Shown here: positions 7,236 through 16,778 of the stretch, piece after piece | Position numbering within the stretch: position 1 is the first letter of the stretch | Layout of the letters: each line of letters starts with the position of its first letter | Assembly: GCA_964530625.1 (NCBI GenBank) | Contig: CAZHAK010000030.1 | Location: 1 to 30,260, forward strand | Direction of reading: 5' to 3' | Source: JABWCQ01 sp964530625 | Lineage (GTDB): Bacteria > Electryoneota > RPQS01 | Length of the DNA: 30,260 bases | Program-made: the position numbers and the translations under genes | Notes under the pieces: generated by a model | Database searches by the model: none | What the model was told of the DNA's origin: nothing | What the model saw: the letters and a program-made list of their open reading frames with translations, nothing else

Positions 7236-8101
7236 TGAGGGGATAAACCGCCAATTCTTGCGGCAAGATCATTACAAAGCGAGCACCACTCGGCAACACT
7301 CAGTGTTTCTGGTCTGCGCGTAAAATCGAAGTCGAGTGACTGCCAAAATGGATGGACACTGGACATTTGCGACAGGGTGGATTTGAGCATCTTTCGCCGT
7401 TGTGAAAACGTAAAGCGCACAACACGCTCAAAGAGAGCGTAGTCATTCGGGTACACGGCAGGCGATGTAAGAAACTCCATCTGTACGACACCGCCGTCCA
7501 CCTTCGGCTCGGGCCTGAAGGCTGATGCAGAAATAATAGCGTGCAAACTGACGTCCGCCTCTACCTGCACAAATACAGAGAGCTTTCCGTATACGCGAGA
7601 GCCTTCGGATGCAGCCATGCGCGCGGCGACTTCGCGCTGCATCATCAATACTCCGAGCGAGAACCACGGCAATTGCTTGTCAACTCGCGCGGCGCGATTA
7701 TGCTCCAGCATTCGATAGATGATTCCGCTTGACAGATGATAAGGCAGATTTCCAATGACCTTGAGCGGATTAACTCCCGAAAACTCTCGGAAATCATATT
7801 CCATAAAGTCGGCATGGACAAGTGAGAAATTCTCATGAGCCCCGAACTTCTCGGTCAGGAATTCTTGCAGCCTTCCGTCAATTTCAACCGCCACGACTTT
7901 TGCGGGCGTCTCGACGAGTATCTCAGTCAATATCCCTCTGCCCGGGCCAACCTCGAGAACTGTGTCACCGGGTTGGATTTGAAGGGCTGTTACAATTTCG
8001 TGAGCGTACTGACGTTCGGTGAGAAAGCACTGCCCCAGACTCTTCTTAGGAAGAGGTGGGATTTTCAAAACAGATAGTCGAGCTGAATGCGAAACGACCA
8101 T
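7232..8101 (-). CDS. rsmA: 16S rRNA (adenine1518/1519-N6) dimethyltransferase
   Basis: Dimethylates the two adenines in the helix 45 loop of 16S rRNA. Seen: the N-terminal KKSLGQCFLTE, SAM motif I VLEVGPGRGILTE, acidic loop VEIDGRLQEFL, HADFMEYD, and the catalytic NLPYHLSSGI, with the C-terminal FSQRRKML. The ATG at 8101 would overlap the upstream HHH-protein gene by 37 bases. A TTG at 8066-8068, whose bases overlap the upstream stop as TTGA, would give a protein starting at LKIPPLPKKSLG and is an equally plausible coupled start. Neither has a strong Shine-Dalgarno. Followed by recO in a four-base overlap. Confidence 0.95.
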   Translation of the reverse strand: MVVSHSARLSVLKIPPLPKKSLGQCFLTERQYAHEIVTALQIQPGDTVLEVGPGRGILTEILVETPAKVVAVEIDGRLQEFLTEKFGAHENFSLVHADFMEYDFREFSGVNPLKVIGNLPYHLSSGIIYRMLEHNRAARVDKQLPWFSLGVLMMQREVAARMAASEGSRVYGKLSVFVQVEADVSLHAIISASAFRPEPKVDGGVVQMEFLTSPAVYPNDYALFERVVRFTFSQRRKMLKSTLSQMSSVHPFWQSLDFDFTRRPETLSVAEWCSLCNDLAARIGGLSPQ

Positions 8102-10623
8102 GCGCGCTGCACGACATTATCACCGCCAAAAGTGCGCCCGGGAACCGGATCCGGATAGGTATTGCCGTCACGAGCCTGAACAAAGGTCTTCGTCACGGGG
8201 CTGTCACCGGTCACTTTGAATCGAGCGGTCAGCGAGTTTGAGAAACGGTTGGTCAATGAAACCCACCAACGAGTTGACTTGCCGTCAACAACGACGAACT
8301 CCGTGTCTTCGAAATTCCAAAGAAAACCGTCATACATAAGCCAGGCGGTCTTAAGTTTCAACGACGGCGAGAAGTTGTGCGTCAACTCAATTCCGACAGC
8401 TTCTTGAGGTGAGGCAGTCTGAGCGTCAAGTGGGCTATTGCCCGTCGGATCGGCTTCGCCACCCAAGCGCGGACGCGGCGTGAATCGCGTATAGCCGCTG
8501 GCATACATCAATTCAAGCTCGTTAAAACGCGACAACCTGTACTCAAGATTCAAGCGATTCTCGTAGGTTTGAAAACCACTCGGCTGAGTCGGATTGCTGT
8601 TCCAGCGACCTTGCAATTTCTGGCGAATACGCAATTGAATGGGCCAAACAGGCCGATAGGTTACCTTTGCAACCCAGCGATAGTAATCGGCTTGATCGGC
8701 TATACGAGTCCAATTGTCAATTTCGCCGACAAACAAAACAGGCCGTGAAAGCTGATAGCGTGTCTCAAAATAGATACCCTGCTCAGCTTGTGGAGCAGCG
8801 GAATTGCGCTCCAATTGAGCAAACGTCGGCGTCGCAAGATAAAACTCGTCCTCGTAGGTAGATCCGTTATAGCGCGCGTAATTGGCAAAGCTGCGAGAGT
8901 ACGGATTATCATAGCCAATCGCATAGTCGCGATAAACACCAAGAATCGTGAGCGAGTTCCATTGCGCGTGCGCGGACGCGACCATTCCGTGCGGGTCATC
9001 ACCAATCCTCAACACACCGCCGTTTTGTTCAAGCTCCGCATACTCAAACTGGAACGTGTAGTTATTGACGACGTGCATCAAATCGATGCCAAATGTTCGT
9101 CTGACGCCGCGAGCGCCGCTCCACAATGCGCCATCAACTTCCGAGTGGTATCCGTTAAGAATCTCAGAATTGATCACGTTGTCGGCAATCTCGTCGCGCT
9201 CTTGCGGATCAATAACAGGATAAATGTTTACAACGGTGTCCAAGCCCGCGCGAGTCACAGCGTCATACTGATAGGCTTGTCCAAAGTCCGGCTTGATCGG
9301 CTGATCGTAAGCGAATTCTGTTGCAATCAGACCAACGGACGTGCCTGCAAACGGTCGATAAGCGATTTCACCGCCTACGGCAACTTCGCGCACCGCGTCC
9401 AGCATGGATTGTGTGCCGTCAAAGGCAGCGACGGAAACCGTGTCGCCATTCGGAAGCTTCTGCAAAGTCGGGTAGATGTCACGATTATCTCGCGGCACCA
9501 ATGTGATCAAACGATTCAACGAACCATCCGGATTAATGATCGCATCTTTCAGTTGCGATGAGGCAAAAGCGATAGTCTTCCACTTACCGATGGATGCCTC
9601 TGCAGCGACGCCTTTCAGTGTGAACTCTCTTGATCGTGAAAGATCTGGCGCAATACCTGTCAGTCGTTTGTCAAAACCAAAACCGGAATAGCGCGGATTA
9701 AAATAGTCGCCACTCTCCATGGCCACGCCTTGTCCAAGTGAAATCTGGTAATTGCCGACGTAGAGCCGATCCAGTCGAACAGGACCGACCAATTTCTTCT
9801 CTACACCGCCAAACCATTTGATCTGTGGAATCTGTGCACCGCCGACATCCCAGTAATGAGTTTCTTCTCCCAGACTGCGGTGCCAAAGAATGCCGGCTTT
9901 GTAACTTTGTGCATAGTTCACGCGCAACTTGTGGCTCACGTCTGGAGTTGGGTCAATCAATCTCGTTGGGTCAATTGCCAATTCTTCATCCGCAAAAAAT
10001 GGAGTGTCATATGCTCTAAATGTGTACGCACCATGTAAAACATTGCGCTTGACGCTTGGATCATAGGACAAATAGTTGCGAGCATTTCGATAGCCCCACG
10101 ACGACAAGCCGGGCACGGCGCGCAAATCACGCGATCCGCGAATGCCGCCCTGAAGCTTGACCTGATTGTAGATGGCTACTGCATCAGAGGGCGACACGTT
10201 CTGTAAATCAATTAACTCATCGAGCGTCGCTTCGTTGACGTTCATCGGCTCCAACATTCGGTCAATCCATTCGTCCACCAAGCCGACGTTTGTACCTTCT
10301 TCCGTACCGAGATTCTCGATACGGTAATAAGCGTCCTCAATTTTGTCGAGGCGGTCGTCGCCAGGTCGAGGCGGATTGACTCGAATCAATGAGCGCAGAC
10401 TGAGCATCGTGACGGGATCAATTTCAGGCAGTTCATCAAGCTCGTAGATATGCTTGAATGGTCCCTCGTAAACTAGTCGCTCCCAAATGGCGTTCGCCTG
10501 CCCTGGTGTAATAGGGAGGGCGTCAACTTCCGCTCGCGTTGCTGAGTTCAGATCAAGAATGTCCTGAGCCTTCCCGATTGATGCGAAGCAGAGCGAAAAG
10601 ATTATTATCCAACGCAGCCGCAT
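8065..10623 (-). CDS. secreted helix-hairpin-helix protein with predicted outer-membrane beta-barrel
   Basis: 852 residues from the chosen start. A signal peptide is clear (MRLRWIIIFSLCFASIGKAQ). Two ComEA-like helix-hairpin-helix regions follow: about residues 22-75 (LDLNSATRAEVDALPITPGQ, ELDELPEIDPVTMLSL) and about 110-175 (MNVNEATLDELIDLQNVSPSDA, DLRAVPGLSSWGYRNARNYL). HHH motifs usually bind DNA backbone. The rest, about 185-852, alternates short polar/aromatic strands typical of large outer-membrane barrels and ends in RIQLDYLF, a terminal Phe favoured by barrel insertion. I prefer ATG at 10623, which forms TGATG with the upstream stop and has GGGGG just before; an upstream ATG at 10641 is possible. 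Function unknown. Confidence 0.8.
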   Translation of the reverse strand: MRLRWIIIFSLCFASIGKAQDILDLNSATRAEVDALPITPGQANAIWERLVYEGPFKHIYELDELPEIDPVTMLSLRSLIRVNPPRPGDDRLDKIEDAYYRIENLGTEEGTNVGLVDEWIDRMLEPMNVNEATLDELIDLQNVSPSDAVAIYNQVKLQGGIRGSRDLRAVPGLSSWGYRNARNYLSYDPSVKRNVLHGAYTFRAYDTPFFADEELAIDPTRLIDPTPDVSHKLRVNYAQSYKAGILWHRSLGEETHYWDVGGAQIPQIKWFGGVEKKLVGPVRLDRLYVGNYQISLGQGVAMESGDYFNPRYSGFGFDKRLTGIAPDLSRSREFTLKGVAAEASIGKWKTIAFASSQLKDAIINPDGSLNRLITLVPRDNRDIYPTLQKLPNGDTVSVAAFDGTQSMLDAVREVAVGGEIAYRPFAGTSVGLIATEFAYDQPIKPDFGQAYQYDAVTRAGLDTVVNIYPVIDPQERDEIADNVINSEILNGYHSEVDGALWSGARGVRRTFGIDLMHVVNNYTFQFEYAELEQNGGVLRIGDDPHGMVASAHAQWNSLTILGVYRDYAIGYDNPYSRSFANYARYNGSTYEDEFYLATPTFAQLERNSAAPQAEQGIYFETRYQLSRPVLFVGEIDNWTRIADQADYYRWVAKVTYRPVWPIQLRIRQKLQGRWNSNPTQPSGFQTYENRLNLEYRLSRFNELELMYASGYTRFTPRPRLGGEADPTGNSPLDAQTASPQEAVGIELTHNFSPSLKLKTAWLMYDGFLWNFEDTEFVVVDGKSTRWWVSLTNRFSNSLTARFKVTGDSPVTKTFVQARDGNTYPDPVPGRTFGGDNVVQRAWSFRIQLDYLF

Positions 10624-11537
10624 CAGGCCCCCGGCTTCCATATTTTACCGAGGCTTTGCGGCACGTCAAATCCAACGCTGAATTGATGTGACGGCGAAAG
10701 TACCGGATGATAGAGGAATGCGTAGTCAACAACAATATCTCTATAGAACAAACCGAAGCCCGCTGTAAACACATTCGGGTTGGTCATTACACCAACTCGA
10801 ATATGGAATGGCTCCACAACACGCAGATCGCCGCCAGCTTTGAACACTGTGCCGCCGTCGAGCCTGCGTTCGATATCAAATGCGGTCTGGACACCGTAAT
10901 AGGGTTCATATTCTACACCAGCGGACACGGAACGCGGTAAATCACGTTTTAGTTCCGCGCCCATCTGCGGGTGATTGATATTATGAAAAGCGCCTGCCAA
11001 GCAGAAACGATCCCAAACCTTTGCCGTCGCTCCCACATCCAATCCGACAGTTGTCGCGCTGCCTAAGTTATACACACCAGAGGGGCCGTCCACGGAGTTG
11101 CCGAGTTCCCAAGAGATAAGCTTGACTGCATATCCGACGCTCAATGCCGAATGAATATCTTCCTGCAGCATGAGTCCGTGCGCCAGGGCAATTTCGGTTT
11201 CACCGGAGATTGTCTCGCCGCCGAGTCGTGTGTTCAGACTTTGAATTGCGATGCCGATCGCACCCGCCTTTTTGGGCAGGTGTGTGAAGCCGGATACCGA
11301 TAAGTGAGAGAGAAAATTTGCACTATACGGCTGATGATAGGCGAAGCGTCCACCAGTGCCGTGGCTCATGCCCAGACCTGCGGGATTCCACAAAACTGCG
11401 TCGCTGCCGCGCGCGGATGCGGTAAACGCGCCGCCTCTGCCTTGTGCAGCTGGCGTGGGGAGATGTGGATTGGATATCAGTTGGGCGTGTACGAGGGACG
11501 CGCACAAGACAAAAAGAGTGTAAAGGAGTATTTTCAT
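10623..11537 (-). CDS. PorV/PorQ-like outer-membrane protein
   Basis: 304 residues with a signal peptide (MKILLYTLFVLCASLVHAQ). The mature start is typical of the PorV/PorQ (FadL-related) group: QGRGGAFTASARGSDAVLWNPAGLG. It is followed by regular amphipathic strands such as SHLSVSGFTHLPKKAGAIGIAIQ, and the end FHIRVGVMTNPNVFTAGFGL matches the same barrel group. In Bacteroidetes, PorV carries type IX secretion cargo to the attachment complex and PorQ is also a type IX component; many homologues outside that group have unknown roles. The start forms TAATG with the stop of the upstream OB-fold protein gene, and its own stop forms TGATG with the downstream HHH-barrel gene, so the three are coupled. 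Confidence 0.75.
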   Translation of the reverse strand: MKILLYTLFVLCASLVHAQLISNPHLPTPAAQGRGGAFTASARGSDAVLWNPAGLGMSHGTGGRFAYHQPYSANFLSHLSVSGFTHLPKKAGAIGIAIQSLNTRLGGETISGETEIALAHGLMLQEDIHSALSVGYAVKLISWELGNSVDGPSGVYNLGSATTVGLDVGATAKVWDRFCLAGAFHNINHPQMGAELKRDLPRSVSAGVEYEPYYGVQTAFDIERRLDGGTVFKAGGDLRVVEPFHIRVGVMTNPNVFTAGFGLFYRDIVVDYAFLYHPVLSPSHQFSVGFDVPQSLGKIWKPGA

Positions 11538-14422
11538 TACAGGCGGGTCCCCACAACGACAGGTTTCGTCAAGGACTCCGTCTCTCCGTTCTTAATGGAT
11601 TCGAGATGCAAAATGTAAGTGCCAAGCGGTAAAAGTTCGTTCAGATCATTGCGGCCGTCCCAGTCCAAGTACTGTGGACCGCCCGCGCGTTTGTCCACAA
11701 ATGTATGCACGAGTTGTCCGCGAAGATTAAAGAGCCTCAGCCTAACCGCGCCAGTCGGCGGAGCATCATAGTAAATCGGGAAGGACTGGCCAATGTCCGG
11801 AGCGAAAGCACGATTCGGAACATCGAGAGCAAGATCACCGGACGGTGCGCCAACGATGCTTGGATCAGAAAAATCTGCGGCATAACCCGCGAGCATTTGA
11901 AAATCGCCGTTGAATGAAGAGGACGGCCCGGCAATGCTCATGCGCTTTCCAACTAAATCACCCAGCAACAGCCACTCACCATTGAGTTGGACACTATCCA
12001 GATTCATCGAATCCCAAATGCGAACGGTCAAGTTGCCCGAGCCGTCGTCAATGAAAATATTTGTGCCGCCACCGACATTTTCATCAACCTGATATGCTGT
12101 ACCGGTCGCGACACACCACGTTCCTGAACCACGCACGAGCTGATCAGAGACGCGGATAATTGATGCTTGAGTCCGCAAGTCGCCTGTACGCACTTCAATT
12201 GGCACTGGAAGCGGTTGACTTTCTGCCAGAACTCGAACGTCAGCAGAATTTGCTCCGGCGGCAAATGATCCCAATTGAATAGAACCAGAGAACTCGTTGA
12301 CGACTCCCGTGATTTCGATTAGATTGCCGCGCTTGATTCCGGGAAAGGTTGAAGCCGCCCCAGTTTGCGACATATTGAAACCGCGCCCGCTCTCGTCTTG
12401 CATAAAGGCTGAAATGCGACGCGATCCTGACGTCGTAGTGACATCCTGTACGAAATTAACGACTCCGCGCAGCGTTGTTGGGCGGCCTTCAAAGGCAGAG
12501 AAGTCATTGTAGATGTCGGCAATCTGCGTGACTTCATTGGGAGAGTAACCACCGAACCCCAAAGTCGCCTGCTCGAGCACATTACCCGCCACGTCTGAAA
12601 TGTTGGTCACCTCAACCTGATATGCGGATGAACTGGGCATGGACTCGAGAGTTTCTAATTGAATCGTGCGACCGTCACTAAAGAGCTGGGCAGATTCAAT
12701 ATGCAGCATAGGAAAGTTTTGATTCGTGACTTCAATAATTTCAAATCGGCCAAGGTCATTCACAACTGAGGGCGACAATCTTTCATTGAAACGCAGATTT
12801 ACTCGATACTCTGTTACCGTTTCAGCGATCAGCAATTGCGGCGCTCTCCGATCAACGATGCCCATATCCGCGTTACGGCGAGGTGCGATCATGTGCCCAG
12901 GGTTACTATTAAATCCGACGCATCCCTGAATGAACATAAAACTGTCGCCGACTGCAGGAGTGTAATCCAATCCGAAATCTCCAAGGATGACACCAGTGCC
13001 GCTAAAATCACGCACCGTCCATTGGCCGAAATCTCCATAGGAATCAGTATTGGTTACCACAGAGGGTCCGATGAAAACGAAGCAGCACTCGTAAGCCTCA
13101 GCCGAATCCGGAAGCATACTCGCATACAGCGTATCGGGAGGCGGCACTGTGCCTTGTCCGAGCACCGTGACGCTTGAGACGCTTGTCATTTCAGTGAGGC
13201 CAAAGAACTCTTGGACACGTGCTGTTACACGGACACAATCTCCTTCGGCAGGAGTAGAGGGCGGATTAAAGACAAGAATTCCCGACCACGGCCCACCGCC
13301 CGGATCGCTCATGAAGAAGCTGCCTCCGTCAAAATTTGATCCGGTGACAATACCTGTGACCGTGACAATCTGACCAGCATACGGTGAGTCGCCACCGGTT
13401 GGGCTGTCCACAAACTGCAAATCAAAGATTGAAAGGTTAATGGTGCGAATGAAATAGGTATGAGTCTCAGCGGGAGCGTTAGCGGGGGATAATCCCTGCG
13501 CGCCGTCACCGTCACGAGCAGAAATATAGTAATAAGCTGTGGCGCGTTCTGGCCCGGCAGGCAATACACCGCCCCAGCGTCCGTCACTGGCGGCGCCGTC
13601 ACCATGCTCACCGTCATCGTGCATCGTGACCGCGGAAAAATCACTTGAGTTGCTGAAGCGATAGAACACCAAGACTTCTGCGAGGTCGTTGTTGTCATCA
13701 CTGATCGTAGCTGTAACCGTGACCGGATCAACTCCGGTCGGTCGGTCAGGCGAATAGCTGACATTGCCAATCAAAGGGGGCCTGTTTGACGTAAATCCAA
13801 AGTCAAAGTCGCCTCTCGGATTCAGCGAATATTCATTACTGGCAAAAGAAAGAATGCCTCTCAAGTATTGTAGCGTGTCGCCGACCAAGGGAGCAGTCTG
13901 GAAGGTAAACCCTTTTCTAACTCGTAGCGAACCAGTTCCGTCCGAAATCTGAAACCCGTTGGTGAAAACCTCAGTTACAACAGGAAGAGATATCTCGACA
14001 AGAACGCCTTCAAGAGGCTCCGCGATGTCGCTGATTCCAGTCTGGAAAGACGTGATTGAACCTGTGCCGGGTGTAGGGGAACTGAGTAACTCGAGAAACG
14101 AGAGGCGGGTTTGGTTGCCCGGCTCACCGACCGTGGCCCTTATGGTTACAGAATCACCGAGAACAAGGCCCCGTGGCGAAGTATCAAACACAAGGACGCC
14201 GCTCCACGGCCCGCCGCCGGGATCAGAGAGGAAGTATTGCAGGCCCCCAGTGCTGAAGCCGGAGCCGGAAATCAAGCCCGTCACCTCCACGGTCTGTCCA
14301 TTTAGTGGCGACGCGCCATCGGGCGACTCCGTGAACTGGATATCTCGGACAGAGAGGGGTTGAGCGAGAACGCAAGGCGCTGTAAATAATAAACTAACAG
14401 CGAGAATCGCTATGAAACGCAT
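11537..14422 (-). CDS. secreted multi-domain OB-fold/Ig-like protein with FlgD/sorting-type C-terminus
   Basis: 961 residues from ATG at 14422, chosen because it starts a good signal peptide (MRFIAILAVSLLFTAPCVLA); a TTG at 14503 only adds 27 non-signal residues. Internally it is modular. Two related OB-like units share the phrase SDPGGGPWSG(V/I)LVF (about residues 70 and 370), each with DIQFTESP/DLQFVDSP at its start and QTVEVTG/QIVTVTG strands. An Ig-like unit follows the first (DPVTVTATISDDNNDLAEV). A SbsA-like Ig domain (RFNERLSPSVV) and a third OB-like unit (TTLRGVVNFVQDV) come next. The last 85 residues, with RLFNLRGQLVHTF and LPLGTYILHLE, are a FlgD-like/type IX style end domain. No catalytic motif is recognised. 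First gene of the run that continues through the PorV-like and HHH-barrel genes. Confidence 0.75.
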   Translation of the reverse strand: MRFIAILAVSLLFTAPCVLAQPLSVRDIQFTESPDGASPLNGQTVEVTGLISGSGFSTGGLQYFLSDPGGGPWSGVLVFDTSPRGLVLGDSVTIRATVGEPGNQTRLSFLELLSSPTPGTGSITSFQTGISDIAEPLEGVLVEISLPVVTEVFTNGFQISDGTGSLRVRKGFTFQTAPLVGDTLQYLRGILSFASNEYSLNPRGDFDFGFTSNRPPLIGNVSYSPDRPTGVDPVTVTATISDDNNDLAEVLVFYRFSNSSDFSAVTMHDDGEHGDGAASDGRWGGVLPAGPERATAYYYISARDGDGAQGLSPANAPAETHTYFIRTINLSIFDLQFVDSPTGGDSPYAGQIVTVTGIVTGSNFDGGSFFMSDPGGGPWSGILVFNPPSTPAEGDCVRVTARVQEFFGLTEMTSVSSVTVLGQGTVPPPDTLYASMLPDSAEAYECCFVFIGPSVVTNTDSYGDFGQWTVRDFSGTGVILGDFGLDYTPAVGDSFMFIQGCVGFNSNPGHMIAPRRNADMGIVDRRAPQLLIAETVTEYRVNLRFNERLSPSVVNDLGRFEIIEVTNQNFPMLHIESAQLFSDGRTIQLETLESMPSSSAYQVEVTNISDVAGNVLEQATLGFGGYSPNEVTQIADIYNDFSAFEGRPTTLRGVVNFVQDVTTTSGSRRISAFMQDESGRGFNMSQTGAASTFPGIKRGNLIEITGVVNEFSGSIQLGSFAAGANSADVRVLAESQPLPVPIEVRTGDLRTQASIIRVSDQLVRGSGTWCVATGTAYQVDENVGGGTNIFIDDGSGNLTVRIWDSMNLDSVQLNGEWLLLGDLVGKRMSIAGPSSSFNGDFQMLAGYAADFSDPSIVGAPSGDLALDVPNRAFAPDIGQSFPIYYDAPPTGAVRLRLFNLRGQLVHTFVDKRAGGPQYLDWDGRNDLNELLPLGTYILHLESIKNGETESLTKPVVVGTRL

Positions 14423-14603
14423 AGAAAGTCGAATGTGGGTTGGAAGAACGGGCGGGGGTTTGATTAGAACACATAAAATACGGAAACTGCTCTCGAGATT
14501 CAAGGGAAAAGAGCAGTCTCTTTATGTCATACGCATGAGCACAAGCATCTAGCTTCAGAGGTAGGGAATTGTTTTTCCGGCGGTTTTTGCGTACTTTTTC
14601 AAC
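14423..14603. promoter_or_regulatory. divergent intergenic region with an inverted repeat
   Basis: This 181-base spacer separates two oppositely transcribed genes and must hold promoters for both, but I cannot assign -35/-10 boxes with confidence. It contains a perfect eight-base inverted repeat, ACTGCTCT (14486-14493) and AGAGCAGT (14510-14517), with a 16-base spacer. No T-run follows on either strand, so it looks more like a protein-binding or RNA element than a terminator. Confidence 0.35.
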
Positions 14604-16775
14604 ATGATAGTTCGAAGGTCAATAGGCCAAGCGGCAGCGTGGTTAATGATGTGTGCGTCAGCATGGGCAGGTCCCTCTGATTTAGCCATAGACTCGGCGC
14701 GTGCAACTCGCTACTGGGGCTATCTTGAGGCGGGAGACACGGCGGCGGCTCAGCGAAGTCTTGGGGTTAGTGACTTGCCTGCCTCGGCCATCTGGGAAAA
14801 CCTTGCGAATTTCCTAAGTGCCTATGTCGCCTATTCAGACTCGAATTTTTCCGCAGTTCCCACCTTGCTCGAATTAGGTGTTACGCCGGAGCTTGCCGAT
14901 CATTCTGCCTGGTTGAGGGCGATGTCATTTGTTTCCCTTGGCCAACCGCACCTTGCGGGTATCTACTGGAGACGTTTAATCGAGTCCGATTTACAGGATT
15001 ACAGGGAAATCGCCATTGCGGAGCTGTTCGAGGACGCCAAAACTCAAAGCAAGCTGGACACGCTCGAGTCATTATCCCGCATTGCACGCGCCAAAGATGT
15101 CTCTCGTGAATTGCGGCAACAGATTGATTTGGAATTGTCTGGCTATCTTAGTATCGCGGGCCGCCATAGTGAAGCCACGACAAGACTACGCACTCTATAT
15201 CTGCTATCCCCCGGCAGCGAGCACGGTCGCGCGGCCAAGAAACAGCTCGAGACGTACTCCGTTAGATTCGGCTATTCTCCATCTCCTCCTGATTGGGAGG
15301 GGGAGTGGGAAGAAGTCGAGCGGCTGGAGAAGACAGGTCTGAAGGCCGAAGCTTTCGATAAGATTGAGTCTTTGCGTAAGCGCGGCCGCTATGCAGTTCA
15401 CGATGAAATGATGATTGCCAGACAGGTTAGAATTGCCATCGCTTTGCGACGACACAGCGACGCAATGACGCTGTCGCAGCAACACTTGAAACAGTTTTTG
15501 CACTCAAGCTACCGCGATGAGATGATGTTCTCATTGACTCGCGCTGCGTATTTGACAGATCAGGATGACTTGGCGATGAAGACTGCCGAAGAGCTTGGCC
15601 GGACGGGCAAAGATTCGAAGCACGCCGGAGAGTCATGGAGGCTGATCGGATTATTGCACATTGATCGTGATCGCCCTGCACAAGCTGCCGAGGCTTTTGA
15701 CAAGTGGTATAAGGCGACCGCTGGCGGTGACGGAGCGGATGACGCGTTGTGGAATCGCGGTTGGGCGCGCTATCTGTCAGGTGATTTTGACAGAGCGGCC
15801 ACTGATTTCACAAAATTAGTGCAGACTTATCCAAAGTCAGGATATGTACCGGTCGGTTTGCATTGGGCTGCGCGTGCCAGTAAAAAGGCGGGGAAGTCTG
15901 CTCAAAGTGACAGCTTGTGCGATCAACTTCTGAAGCGGCTGCCGTATTCATATTATTCTCTATTAGCGTGTAGCAATACTCCACTACCCGAACCTGAGCG
16001 CCGCGACTTACATGTCTTGAGCCTCGATCAACTCGTGGCTCAAGGAGGCAAGCATACGCGTACTTTTGCTCAATTGACTGCGTTGGGCTTATGGGAAATT
16101 GCACTTCGAGAGTGGCCTAACGTCGAAAAGGAATGTGGTCAACGCGTTGACGTGGCGTGGTGGCGGCCGCTCCTCTATTGGAAGTCTGGGCAACGATTTG
16201 AGTCGTGGCGATGGATAATCCGGGAGTTGCGCGACGAGGCGGCCTCATTCGGCACACGCCCGGACGACTTTTTCAAGCTCTGGTATCCGTTAGATTACGA
16301 ACCACTCCTGCTTGATCTTTGCAGCCGTTATCAGGTGGATCCCTATCTTGCTCTCGGAGTGATATGCCAAGAAAGCCACTTCGACGAACAAATTGTCAGC
16401 CCGTCCGGTGCAATCGGATTGATGCAATTGATGCCCGCGACGGCCAAGGAGCAAGCTCGCCGAATCGGGCAAAGCGTGCAAACCGACGATCTCTACGGCG
16501 GCCCCCGCAACTTGGAAATCGGAATCGCACACCTTGCCGATTTGATGAATGATCTAAACGGCGACACGATTTTAACTCTGTGCGCTTACAACGCCGGAAT
16601 AAATGCGGCGAGGCGCTGGCAAAATGAGTTTGGCCACGTTGAACCGGACGTTTTCGTTGAGCGAATTCCCTATCGGGAAACTCGACTCTATGTCAAGCAC
16701 ATCATGCAGCACATTGCAGCCTACCGCAGACTTTATCCAGACCTAAAACTCTCCATCCCGGGAGTGGAACCTTAA
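14604..16775 (+). CDS. Slt70-like soluble lytic murein transglycosylase
   Basis: Cleaves peptidoglycan glycan strands to anhydro-muropeptides in the periplasm. A signal peptide is present (RRSIGQAAAWLMMCASAWAG). Residues 30-520 or so are TPR-like helical repeats (for example SGDFDRAATDFTKLVQTYPKSG), like the ring domain of Slt70. The C-terminal SLT domain has the catalytic glutamate E590 in VICQESHF, then SGAIGLMQLMPATA, NLEIGIAHLADLM and LCAYNAG, all family hallmarks. 723 residues is a little longer than Slt70. ATG at 14604 has only a weak ribosome binding site. selD starts four bases after the stop, so the two share a transcript. Confidence 0.93.
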   Translation: MIVRRSIGQAAAWLMMCASAWAGPSDLAIDSARATRYWGYLEAGDTAAAQRSLGVSDLPASAIWENLANFLSAYVAYSDSNFSAVPTLLELGVTPELADHSAWLRAMSFVSLGQPHLAGIYWRRLIESDLQDYREIAIAELFEDAKTQSKLDTLESLSRIARAKDVSRELRQQIDLELSGYLSIAGRHSEATTRLRTLYLLSPGSEHGRAAKKQLETYSVRFGYSPSPPDWEGEWEEVERLEKTGLKAEAFDKIESLRKRGRYAVHDEMMIARQVRIAIALRRHSDAMTLSQQHLKQFLHSSYRDEMMFSLTRAAYLTDQDDLAMKTAEELGRTGKDSKHAGESWRLIGLLHIDRDRPAQAAEAFDKWYKATAGGDGADDALWNRGWARYLSGDFDRAATDFTKLVQTYPKSGYVPVGLHWAARASKKAGKSAQSDSLCDQLLKRLPYSYYSLLACSNTPLPEPERRDLHVLSLDQLVAQGGKHTRTFAQLTALGLWEIALREWPNVEKECGQRVDVAWWRPLLYWKSGQRFESWRWIIRELRDEAASFGTRPDDFFKLWYPLDYEPLLLDLCSRYQVDPYLALGVICQESHFDEQIVSPSGAIGLMQLMPATAKEQARRIGQSVQTDDLYGGPRNLEIGIAHLADLMNDLNGDTILTLCAYNAGINAARRWQNEFGHVEPDVFVERIPYRETRLYVKHIMQHIAAYRRLYPDLKLSIPGVEP

Positions 16776-16778
16776 CGC

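Noticed and set aside
8788..9561. A 257-codon + strand ORF opposite the HHH-barrel gene
   Set aside because: Antisense shadow: basic, low-complexity translation, no ribosome binding site, and the opposite strand has a signal peptide and domain structure.
14423..14503. N-terminal extension of the OB-fold protein from TTG at 14503
   Set aside because: It adds 27 residues ahead of a complete signal peptide that starts with ATG at 14422 and runs through the inverted repeat.
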